Below, one piece after another: positions 18,693 to 26,457 of a stretch of 64,000 nucleotides of DNA (position 1 is the stretch's first letter; every line of letters begins with the position of its first letter). The stretch lies in contig NZ_CAKMTJ010000003.1 of the NCBI RefSeq assembly GCF_928392795.1, positions 186,001 to 250,000 on the forward strand, written 5' to 3'. The position numbers were made by a program, and so were the translations under genes. The notes under the pieces were generated by a model, which worked only from the letters and a program-made list of their open reading frames with translations, made no database searches and was not told the origin of the DNA. This DNA comes from Rothia nasimurium (lineage in GTDB: Bacteria > Actinomycetota > Actinomycetes > Actinomycetales > Micrococcaceae).

Positions 18693-19718
18693 TTACTGAA
18701 TAGTTTCGAAGCGTGAAATTTTGGGGAACTTTAGATTCATCAATTTATCGATTCTGTCTATCATCGTTTCACTGAGAATTTCAATATTTTCAGTGTCGTT
18801 TAGGCAGAACATCGATACTGACTTATCGTTCAAAGTTTTTTTGAGATTCTCTAATTCGTTTGCATAAATAAGTTGTGTAGTGGCTGGGTTCTGGGGGACA
18901 AACGTGCCACTCTCGATTTCCCAGAACATGGCTAGCCAGATGATAATATCACTCTTATCTCTGAACGGGTTGCGACAGGTGGCATCTAGAGCGTTAAACT
19001 CCTTTTCCCAGATGGTCTCCAATGTAGACTTGCGTAGTGGTAGTGCAACATGTGGGAAGATGTAAGAAGACTGAAGAGACTCCCTGCTGCTAAAGCAATC
19101 CAGGCTTCTATAGATAATATTTCGAAGATATAATCTTCCATTGAGGGGATTGAAAAACTTGTTGATATTTCTATAAGCTATCTTTCCCTGAATAAAATTT
19201 CTGTTCAAAACGTTAAGCGTCGAAAGTACCATATGTGAAAAATCAGCAATTGGTAGGGGATGGTATATTGCTGTAAGTCTCGGCAGTCCCTTGTGGAAGA
19301 AATCTTTGGGTGTAAGGGGTTGTGTGAAAATCATATCATCATTAATATAGATAAAATTCTCACTTAATCCCGGTATTCTATGAAGGTGCCACTCGACACC
19401 TGTTGACTTAAAACACGGTTGATAATCTTTGGGGATGATTGTGTTTTGGTCAACTACTTTCACCTTAGGGTGATCTTTGTTCAGCCATGCAGGTGTTTGG
19501 CCGGGTGTTACTAGATAAATGTTCCTAACCCAAGGTAAATTTTTCTCAATAGAGCGGAATGCATACTTGAGTAAGCCGATTTCCCGAAAGCGGGCAGGGT
19601 GGTTAAGTCCTTCGGAATACTGTATGGTTTTGTTGCGTGCAGCAGCTCTGGCCTGTAACCATTGATAATCATTGCCATCTACCCAGCTAATTACAAGGTC
19701 GATTTGAGTTTGTTGCAT
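18693..19718 (-). CDS. Stealth-family sugar-phosphate transferase
   Basis: The 341-aa protein has the Stealth conserved regions in order: CR1 IDLVISWVDGND (residues 5-16), CR2 with RFREIGLLKYAFRSIEKNLP and VRNIYLVTPGQTPAWL (about 42-80), CR3 with the acidic FIYINDDMIFTQPL (about 125), and a CR4-like region. Stealth proteins make phosphodiester-linked capsule polymers (hexose-1-phosphate transferases), as in Neisseria and Mycobacterium, and are related to human GlcNAc-1-phosphotransferase. ATG 19718 is chosen because AAGGAAA lies upstream; a TTG at 19751 lacks a site. It suggests that phosphodiester links occur in this surface polymer. It is convergent with the gene at 17589. Confidence 0.9.
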   Translation of the reverse strand: MQQTQIDLVISWVDGNDYQWLQARAAARNKTIQYSEGLNHPARFREIGLLKYAFRSIEKNLPWVRNIYLVTPGQTPAWLNKDHPKVKVVDQNTIIPKDYQPCFKSTGVEWHLHRIPGLSENFIYINDDMIFTQPLTPKDFFHKGLPRLTAIYHPLPIADFSHMVLSTLNVLNRNFIQGKIAYRNINKFFNPLNGRLYLRNIIYRSLDCFSSRESLQSSYIFPHVALPLRKSTLETIWEKEFNALDATCRNPFRDKSDIIIWLAMFWEIESGTFVPQNPATTQLIYANELENLKKTLNDKSVSMFCLNDTENIEILSETMIDRIDKLMNLKFPKISRFETIQ

Positions 19719-19865
19719 GCTTATATTTTCCTTAATATTGTGGTGAGGCAATCTAGTATCTTAGTCTATGCCCTAAAAATCATAAAATGAAAATTTTGGA
19801 CATGGGAATTTATATATTCATATCTTCTAGAAATATTTACTTTCATTCGTGGGTAATGAGTTGAA

Positions 19866-21824
19866 TTAATTTTCCAGCGCCTTCGCCACCGCATCCTTCA
19901 CGGTTTGAGCGTAGACGGTTAGACCCTCATTCTGAGGGTGCACGCCGTCAGAGACCAGGTACTCGGGGTGGCCCTTTGCAGCGGCCTGCCAGTCGGCCAC
20001 AAAGACGGTATCTGGATTCTGTGTCGCAAACTCGCGAATCACCTGGTTAGAGGGCTCAATCCAGGTCAGGTTTGCCGGGCCAACGCCGGTGACCAGCACA
20101 ATCTTGCGCTCCCCGTTGGGCGACACCGAGGCCTTGAGCTGTTCTAGCTGGGCAACGGTGAAAGTAGAGTTGGCGGTTACCGATAGTACAAGTACCTCAC
20201 GCATTTGCCCCGAATCTACCATCTGCTCCACAACGGGCAGGGCAGCTGCGCTGGTGCGGGAAACTTCCGCATTGACCAGAGCCTGAGGCATAGCCTCCCC
20301 CAGAGCAATCGATGAAGCCAGTGTGACCGAGTCACCCACAATCGTCACCTGGGAACCATCAACAGCGGCAGACGGCGCGGTAGACGAAGTGGGGGAGGGG
20401 CTGGCGCTTTCCGCCGGTTCAGCCGAGGCGCTGGGGCTGTCAGAAGAGCTGGGAGCAGCTGATGCGGTAGTCGGCTGGGGCGCCGGTGCGGACGCCTGCG
20501 CGTAGTTGGCACCGGCTGCCACCACAGCTTCAGCCTGGGTCATGGTAGGTGCGGTACGCACCGCAAAAACGGTGGCAATCAGGGTTACTCCGGCAAGGAC
20601 GGCTGCGCCCACCGGTAGGGCCCGGCCAGTCGGTGCCACCATGGCTGAGAACCAGGCTGAAAGCGCTCCGCGGAAGCCCAGCTGGCGCACGGGCTGCTCC
20701 ACATACATATACGACAGACCCGCAACAATCAGGGTTAAGAACAGCACACCGACGTTCACCCAGGGGGAGCGCGCCGCACCAAAGGTGTAGTGGGCCAGCA
20801 CCATCAGGGGCCAGTGCCAGAGGTAAATACCGTAGGAGCGCTGGCCGATCCAGCGCAGGGGAGCTAGGGACAGCAAGCCCCGAAAGAGCCCGGAGGTGCC
20901 GCCGCGGACGTCCGGAAGCAGGGCCTGAATAATGCCCATACCCAAAAGAGAACCCACCAGCAGGCCCCAGGGCATGAGCCAGGAGCTGTGGTCAGAGAGG
21001 GTCAAGGCAAAAGGCAGAACGGCGACCAGGCTCACCCAGCCGACCAGCTGGCGCAGCCAGCCCCAGATACCGTTGCCGTAGCCGACCAGGGGGTAGAGGC
21101 GGCCATCAACGGGCGGGTACATGGACCAGGGAATCATCATGGCCAGCAGGACGCCCAGCATCAGGCCGTAGAGGTGGGTGTCGGTGCCGTAGTAGAGGCG
21201 GGTGGTGGAAGCACCCAGCAGCCCCAGTACGACCGCAGCCAGCAGCGACAGGGCGCCCAGGATGCCAGGAACAAGAGCCCGCTGCCACCACTTGGCCGTA
21301 AACATAAAGACAAAGACCATCACCACGGGCCAGAACAGGTAGAACTGCTCTTCAACCGCCAGCGACCAGAAATTGGTCATGAGCTCGGGGGAGGTCTGGG
21401 TGAAATAGTCGTTACCGGCCCAGATCAGCAGCCAGTTCGACGAGTAGGTAAAAGCACCGAGAATCTGGCGGCCCAACCCCACCTGGGCGTCCCCACCCAC
21501 CAGCAGAGCCAAGGACCCCACCACCAGCGTCAGCAGGGCAAAAGCCGGCACCAGACGGCGTAGACGCCGCACCCAGAAAGAAACGATATCCATCTTGCCG
21601 GTATAGGCACCCTCGCGCAGTAGCAGGGCAGTAATCAGATAACCCGAGATAACGAAGAAAATATCAACGCCAATCATGCCCCCGGGCAGGTACTGGGGCC
21701 AAAAGTGGTACACGAGCACCAGCAGCACCGCGATAGCGCGTACGCCGTCGAGACCGCGCAGGACAAAGCGTCGCTGCCCCTCGTGGGGGTGCACGGCAGA
21801 GTAAAAAACGTGATCGTCTTTCAT
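19866..21824 (-). CDS. OafA/YrhL-type acyltransferase with C-terminal SGNH domain
   Basis: The 652-aa protein starts with an acyltransferase-3 domain: RGLDGVRAIAVLLVLVYHF at about residues 24-42 with the conserved His, then FFVISGYLI and about ten helices up to residue 430. A Pro/Ser/Ala-rich linker (about 450-490) leads to an extracytoplasmic SGNH domain with GDSVTLASS and DGVHPQNEG. Such proteins O-acetylate surface glycans or peptidoglycan. ATG 21824 with AAGGGA upstream is preferred over the longer frame to 21902, whose extra 26 residues are not family-like. The composition is GC-rich, unlike the preceding polysaccharide genes, so it may be native and may modify their product. Confidence 0.9.
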   Translation of the reverse strand: MKDDHVFYSAVHPHEGQRRFVLRGLDGVRAIAVLLVLVYHFWPQYLPGGMIGVDIFFVISGYLITALLLREGAYTGKMDIVSFWVRRLRRLVPAFALLTLVVGSLALLVGGDAQVGLGRQILGAFTYSSNWLLIWAGNDYFTQTSPELMTNFWSLAVEEQFYLFWPVVMVFVFMFTAKWWQRALVPGILGALSLLAAVVLGLLGASTTRLYYGTDTHLYGLMLGVLLAMMIPWSMYPPVDGRLYPLVGYGNGIWGWLRQLVGWVSLVAVLPFALTLSDHSSWLMPWGLLVGSLLGMGIIQALLPDVRGGTSGLFRGLLSLAPLRWIGQRSYGIYLWHWPLMVLAHYTFGAARSPWVNVGVLFLTLIVAGLSYMYVEQPVRQLGFRGALSAWFSAMVAPTGRALPVGAAVLAGVTLIATVFAVRTAPTMTQAEAVVAAGANYAQASAPAPQPTTASAAPSSSDSPSASAEPAESASPSPTSSTAPSAAVDGSQVTIVGDSVTLASSIALGEAMPQALVNAEVSRTSAAALPVVEQMVDSGQMREVLVLSVTANSTFTVAQLEQLKASVSPNGERKIVLVTGVGPANLTWIEPSNQVIREFATQNPDTVFVADWQAAAKGHPEYLVSDGVHPQNEGLTVYAQTVKDAVAKALEN

Positions 21825-22049
21825 AGTTCCCTTGGGTCGGTGAGCTGGGGTGCAGGCGCACCTTTCTAGTGTAAGAGCTGGGCGGGTTTTCTTGTGTCGC
21901 ACCCGCCGGGTCTTTTAGCACTCAGCGGGCCGAAACCGGTTTCGGATGCTGAAATGCCCCCGCCTACTTTCGGGTATTAGCGCAGGTGAAAGGACGCTTG
22001 GGCGCGGCAGGGCGTGCAGCGAGGCTACCCCGTTCGCTAGAGTAGTGTG

Positions 22050-22157
22050 ATGTGGCTTGTTGATGCGATACGTGCGCCAGCCGGTGCTGTGCGCGTGAGC
22101 GAGTACCGTCAGGTGCCGCCCGGCACCCAAGCTAACGACTATCTAAGGGGTATATAG
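22050..22157 (+). CDS. Possible leaderless 35-aa small ORF before dapB
   Basis: In the gap 21825-22161, TAGAGT (22038-22043) lies exactly six bases before ATG 22050, the spacing of a leaderless actinobacterial mRNA; the same layout precedes miaB and hisC. The 35-codon frame (MWLVDAIRAPAG... ending NDYLRGI) stops at 22155-22157, four bases before the dapB ATG. AAGGGG inside it could serve as the dapB ribosome site. It could be a translated leader coupled to dapB, or chance. The rest of the gap holds nothing I can name. Confidence 0.4.
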   Translation: MWLVDAIRAPAGAVRVSEYRQVPPGTQANDYLRGI

Positions 22158-22161
22158 AGGC

Positions 22162-22917
22162 ATGAGCAAGATTTGGAAGGTCGCTGTTGTCGGCGCCGCA
22201 GGACGTATGGGCTCAGAGGCGGTCAAGGCCGTCAACACCGCAGAAGACATGGACCTGGTAGCTGCCCTGGGCAACGGAGACTCCCTGGACCTACTGGTTG
22301 AATACGGCGCCGACGTCATGATCGATCTGACCGTTCCCTCCGCCACCGAAGCGAACGTACGCTTCGCCGTTGAGCACGGCATCCACGCGGTGGTTGGCAC
22401 CACCGGCTGGAACGAAGAGCGCCTGGCTTCCCTTGAAGCCCTGCTCGCCGAGCACCCCCGGGTGGGCGTGCTGATTGCCCCCAACTTCGCCATCGGTTCT
22501 ATCCTGGCCACCGAGTTTGCAGCTAAGGCTGCTAAGTTCTTTGAGTCGGTTGAGGTCATCGAGATGCACCACCCCAACAAGGTGGATGCCCCCTCAGGTA
22601 CCGCCGTCCACACCGCCCACAAAATTGCAGCAGCCCGCGCCGAAGCCGGTGTGCCCGCCTCACCCGACGCTACCGAAACCGATGAGGGCGGCTCCCGCGG
22701 TGCCAAGGTCGCCGGCGTCAACGTGCACGCCGTCCGCCTGCGCGGCTTGACCGCCCACCAGGAAATCCTGCTGGGCGACGCCGGCCAACAGCTGGTCATC
22801 CGCCACGACTCCTTCGACCGCACCAGCTTCATGCCCGGCGTCCTGCTGGGCGTCCGCCAGGTCGAACAGCACCCCGGCCTGACCGTGGGCCTTGACCGCT
22901 ACCTCAACCTGGACTAA
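22162..22917 (+). CDS. dapB: 4-hydroxy-tetrahydrodipicolinate reductase
   Basis: The 251-aa enzyme reduces hydroxytetrahydrodipicolinate in the lysine/diaminopimelate pathway. The N-terminal NAD(P)-binding motif is VVGAAGRMG (residues 9-17). The catalytic and substrate region is EMHHPNKVDAPSGTA (about 134-148), with the conserved HH and K. Length matches the actinobacterial form. It is followed four bases later by a membrane-protein gene, and dapA lies nearby, so two successive steps are clustered; dapF is at 39415. Confidence 0.97.
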   Translation: MSKIWKVAVVGAAGRMGSEAVKAVNTAEDMDLVAALGNGDSLDLLVEYGADVMIDLTVPSATEANVRFAVEHGIHAVVGTTGWNEERLASLEALLAEHPRVGVLIAPNFAIGSILATEFAAKAAKFFESVEVIEMHHPNKVDAPSGTAVHTAHKIAAARAEAGVPASPDATETDEGGSRGAKVAGVNVHAVRLRGLTAHQEILLGDAGQQLVIRHDSFDRTSFMPGVLLGVRQVEQHPGLTVGLDRYLNLD

Positions 22918-22920
22918 CCC

Positions 22921-23526
22921 ATGACCTCGCTGCGCGCCTTCACCGCCGGAGCTATTACCCTGGCCGTCCTCACCGTACTGATTTTGCCCCTACCCCTGGG
23001 CACCCGCCTCTTCCTGCTGGCAGTAGGCGTGTTCTGCGCGGTCTTCATCGCGGTGGACGCCGGTGGGCGAGGCAAAGCCTTCGCCGCCCTGGTGACGGTA
23101 GCCCTCAGCCTCTACCTGGTGCTCACAGTCCAAAGAGGCTTCATCTTCCTGCAGAACGCCGGAACCCTGGGCGCCCTGTTGGGCGGGGCTCTCATCGTGC
23201 TGCCCGTCCTAGGTGCATGGGCCATGGTTCGCGAAATTATCTTCGGCTCCCGCACCCAGGCGCTCGGCCAAGAACTCGCCGCAACCGGGGAACTGCCCGA
23301 AGACACCCTGCCCCGCACAGAATCCGGCCGCATCGACCGCACCGCCGCCGACGCCCAGTTCACTCGGGTTGCAGCAGCAACCGAGGCCGAACCCACCAAC
23401 TGGAAAAACTGGTTCCACCTCTCCCTGGCCTACGACGCCTCCGGCGACCGAAAACGCGCCCGCAAAGCCATGCGCACCGCCATCGCCCTTCACCGCGGCA
23501 AAACCCCGGCCCAACTCTCCGTCTAG
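22921..23526 (+). CDS. Membrane protein with a helical cytoplasmic tail, unknown function
   Basis: The 201-aa protein has about four hydrophobic helices in residues 8-110. A soluble tail follows with a TPR-like stretch: NWKNWFHLSLAYDASGDRKR and ARKAMRTAIALHRGKTP (about 158-195). Trp-x-x-Leu-x-x-x-Tyr spacing suggests a single TPR unit. It starts four bases after dapB and is probably cotranscribed. Such proteins often lie between dapB and dapA in Micrococcaceae; I know of no function. The gap to dapA contains one copy of the 9-mer GGCGTCCGC. Confidence 0.8.
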   Translation: MTSLRAFTAGAITLAVLTVLILPLPLGTRLFLLAVGVFCAVFIAVDAGGRGKAFAALVTVALSLYLVLTVQRGFIFLQNAGTLGALLGGALIVLPVLGAWAMVREIIFGSRTQALGQELAATGELPEDTLPRTESGRIDRTAADAQFTRVAAATEAEPTNWKNWFHLSLAYDASGDRKRARKAMRTAIALHRGKTPAQLSV

Positions 23527-23618
23527 AAGCTGCCCGCAGGCGTCCGCCCCACCCCAGCCACCTAGCTTTAAGCAAACTCACCCCACCCCACCCAGCCAGA
23601 TAAGGTAACGTAGTAGAT

Positions 23619-24551
23619 ATGTCTGAGACCGCACAGAACACCTCAACCGCAGCAGAACCCGTCTTCGGGCGCCTGCTCACCGCCATGGTCACCCCCTTTG
23701 CCACCAACGGCGAAGTGGACGAACAAGCAACCGCAGCGCTCGCGACCAACCTGGTGGACCGAGGCCACGACGGTCTCATCGTCTGCGGCACCACCGGCGA
23801 ATACTCCACCATGACCGATGAAGAAAACGAAAACGTCTTCCGCATCGTCAAAGAAGCCGTCGGCGACCGCGCCAAAATCGTAGCTGGCGTTGGTTCCAAC
23901 GACACCGCTCACACCCTGCACCTGGCCTCCCGCGCCGAAGCAGTAGGCGTAGACGGCCTGCTCGTAGTCACCCCCTACTACAACAAGCCCACCCAGACCG
24001 GCCTGGAAGCCCACTTCCGCACCGTAGCTGACGCCGTCAAAACCCCCGTCATGCTCTACGACATCCCCGGTCGCGCAGGCATCCCCATCACCCCCGCTGT
24101 CTACCGTGCCCTGGCAGACCACGAGAACATCGTGGCAGTCAAGGACGCCAAAGCAGACTTCACCGCAGCCACCGAGGTCATGGAAACCACCGACCTCGAC
24201 TACTACTCAGGCGATGACGGCCTCACCCTGCCCTGGCTCGCCATGGGCGCAGTCGGTCTTGTAGGCGTCACCTCCCACGTAGCCCCCGAACACTTCCGCC
24301 AGCTCATCGACGCAACCGTCGCCGGCGACCTGGCAACCGCCCAGAAACTGCATCTCGACCTGGCCCCCGTCGTCCGCGCCGCTATGAGCCGCGTACCCGG
24401 CTGCGTCGCCGCCAAGCAGATTCTCACCTGGCAGGGCATCCTCGACTCAGCCACCGTGCGCCTGCCGCACGTACTGGCTACCGACGAAGAAGCCGCCCTC
24501 ATGCGCTCCGACCTCGAAGGCTCCATCATCGCCTCAACCCTAGTCAAGTAA
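23619..24551 (+). CDS. dapA: 4-hydroxy-tetrahydrodipicolinate synthase
   Basis: The 310-aa TIM-barrel lyase condenses pyruvate with aspartate semialdehyde, the first committed step of lysine/diaminopimelate synthesis. Visible motifs are GTTGEYSTM (about 51-59), the catalytic tyrosine in LYDIPGRAG (about 147) and the Schiff-base lysine in VAVKDAKAD (about 175). Length is about 10-15 residues above the family norm because of an N-terminal extension. It is transcribed with dapB and closed by a strong hairpin. Confidence 0.97.
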   Translation: MSETAQNTSTAAEPVFGRLLTAMVTPFATNGEVDEQATAALATNLVDRGHDGLIVCGTTGEYSTMTDEENENVFRIVKEAVGDRAKIVAGVGSNDTAHTLHLASRAEAVGVDGLLVVTPYYNKPTQTGLEAHFRTVADAVKTPVMLYDIPGRAGIPITPAVYRALADHENIVAVKDAKADFTAATEVMETTDLDYYSGDDGLTLPWLAMGAVGLVGVTSHVAPEHFRQLIDATVAGDLATAQKLHLDLAPVVRAAMSRVPGCVAAKQILTWQGILDSATVRLPHVLATDEEAALMRSDLEGSIIASTLVK

Positions 24552-24571
24552 AAACGTACTGCGGGTACCCG

Positions 24572-24611
24572 GCGGGCCCACCCAAAATCACGGCGATTTT
24601 GGGTGGCCCGC
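24572..24611 (+). terminator. Terminator after dapA
   Basis: The arms GCGGGCCCACCCAAAATC (24572-24589) and GATTTTGGGTGGCCCGC (24595-24611) pair over 17 bases with one bulged C and a 5-base loop. A short CTTT follows. The hairpin also covers bases just before an upstream TTG start of the next frame, which argues for the later ATG there. Confidence 0.8.
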
Positions 24612-24654
24612 TTTGCCCGTATTCAGAAAAAGAAAAACGAACGAAAGAGAAACT

Positions 24655-26370
24655 ATGCAAACAGTTGAAAGCCCGCACCTACCCCCCAAACTGAAAAAAG
24701 ACACCCTGCGTGTAGTACCCCTGGGCGGTCTCGGCGAAGTCGGCCGTAACATGACCGTCTACGAGATCAACGGCAAACTGCTCGTGGTTGACTGCGGCGT
24801 GCTCTTCCCCGAAGAGTCCCAGCCCGGCGTTGACCTGATTCTGCCCGACCTCAACTACATCAAGGACCGCCTGCAGGACATCGTGGCGATCGTGCTGACC
24901 CACGGCCACGAAGACCACATCGGCGCTGTACCCTATCTGCTGCGTATGCGCCCCGATATTCCCCTGGTTGGCTCCCAGCTGACCCTGGCCCTGGTTGAGG
25001 CAAAGCTGCAGGAACACCGCATCAAGCCCTACACCATGGACGTCGTTGAGGGCCAGGTTGAGCGTTTCGGCCCCTTCGAATGCGAATTCGTAGCCGTTAA
25101 CCACTCCATTCCCGACGCCCTGGCAGTCTTCATCCGCACCAAGGCCGGTAAGTGCCTGCACACCGGCGACTTCAAGATGGACCAGCTGCCCCTCGACGGC
25201 CGCATCACCGACCTGCGTCACTTCGCCCGCCTGGGTGAAGAGGGCATCGACCTCTTCCTACCTGACTCAACCAACGCTGAGGTTCCCGGCTTCACCCCCA
25301 CCGAAAAGAATATCGGCCCGGTTATCTCTAACGTCATGCGCGACGCCAAGCGCCGCGTCATCGTTGCCTCCTTCTCATCCCACGTGCACCGCGTGCAGCA
25401 GGTGCTCGATGCAGCTGCTGAACGCGGCCGCAAGGTGGTCCTGGTCGGCCGCTCCATGGTACGCAACATGACCATTGCAGAGAAGCTGGGCTACCTGAAC
25501 GTACCCGAAGGTATTCTGGTTGACCTCAAGAAGGTCGATGACTACCGACCCGAGCAGATTGTCATGATGTGCACCGGCTCCCAGGGCGAGCCCATGGCGG
25601 CTCTCTCCCGTATGGCTAACGGCGACCACAAGATCCAGGTCGAAAAGGGCGACACCATTATCCTGGCCTCATCCCTGATTCCCGGTAACGAAACTTCTGT
25701 CTACCGCGTGATCAACGGCCTGATGAAGCTGGGCGCCAACGTGGTGCACAAGGGCAACGCTAAGGTACACGTCTCAGGCCACGCCGCTGCTGGTGAGCTG
25801 CTTTACTGCTACAACATCCTGCAGCCCAAGAACGTCATGCCTGTGCACGGCGAAGTCCGCCACCTGCTGGCTTCAGGCAAGCTGGCTATCGAAACCGGAA
25901 TCAAGAGCGATCGGGTGATCATCGGTGACTCTGGTACCGTCGTCGATTTGCGCGACGGCCGCGCTGACATTGTCGGTCAGGTACCCTGCGAATATGTCTA
26001 CGTTGACGGTAAGTCTGTAGGTCACGTTACCGAAGATGACCTCAAGGACCGCCGCGTCCTGGGCGAAGAAGGCTTCGTCTCTATCGTCACCGTAGTTGAC
26101 CGCGCCACCAAGCGCGTGGTCACCGGGCCCGACATCCACGCCCGCGGTATCGCCGAAAATGATTCCGTCTTCGACGACATCACCCCCAAGATCACCGCAG
26201 CCCTTGAGGACGCCCTGCACCGGGCTCCTGAGCGTGTGCACACCACGCATCAGCTGCAGCAGATCGTCCGCCGCACCATGGGGGCTTGGGTAGCCCGCCG
26301 CTTGCGTCGCAAGCCCATGATTGTGCCCGTGGTCATCGAGACCCACACCCCCGAGGCTGACGGCAACTAG
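24655..26370 (+). CDS. rnj: Ribonuclease J
   Basis: The 571-aa protein has the metallo-beta-lactamase/beta-CASP form. LVVDCGVLFPEE lies near residue 43, the metal motif HxHxDH is HGHEDH (about 83-88), and LHTGDFKMD lies near 165. The beta-CASP and C-terminal segments show ASFSSHVHRVQQ and the late GHAAAGEL and MPVHGE motifs. RNase J is a dual endo- and 5'-3' exoribonuclease for rRNA maturation and mRNA decay. ATG 24655 is taken because the in-frame TTG at 24613 falls on the dapA terminator. It follows dapA in many actinobacteria. A hairpin closes the gene. Confidence 0.96.
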   Translation: MQTVESPHLPPKLKKDTLRVVPLGGLGEVGRNMTVYEINGKLLVVDCGVLFPEESQPGVDLILPDLNYIKDRLQDIVAIVLTHGHEDHIGAVPYLLRMRPDIPLVGSQLTLALVEAKLQEHRIKPYTMDVVEGQVERFGPFECEFVAVNHSIPDALAVFIRTKAGKCLHTGDFKMDQLPLDGRITDLRHFARLGEEGIDLFLPDSTNAEVPGFTPTEKNIGPVISNVMRDAKRRVIVASFSSHVHRVQQVLDAAAERGRKVVLVGRSMVRNMTIAEKLGYLNVPEGILVDLKKVDDYRPEQIVMMCTGSQGEPMAALSRMANGDHKIQVEKGDTIILASSLIPGNETSVYRVINGLMKLGANVVHKGNAKVHVSGHAAAGELLYCYNILQPKNVMPVHGEVRHLLASGKLAIETGIKSDRVIIGDSGTVVDLRDGRADIVGQVPCEYVYVDGKSVGHVTEDDLKDRRVLGEEGFVSIVTVVDRATKRVVTGPDIHARGIAENDSVFDDITPKITAALEDALHRAPERVHTTHQLQQIVRRTMGAWVARRLRRKPMIVPVVIETHTPEADGN

Positions 26371-26383
26371 CAACCTCTGAGCA

Positions 26384-26415
26384 TACCCGGCGGCAGTTTT
26401 ACCTGCCGCCGGGTA
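26384..26415 (+). terminator. Hairpin after RNase J gene
   Basis: The perfect 13-base arms TACCCGGCGGCAG (26384-26396) and CTGCCGCCGGGTA (26403-26415) have a 6-base loop. Only a weak T-rich stretch follows, so efficiency is uncertain. Confidence 0.7.
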
Positions 26416-26457
26416 AGCTATTTAAACGCAACCGATCATCAAGCAGTATTGGGAAGA

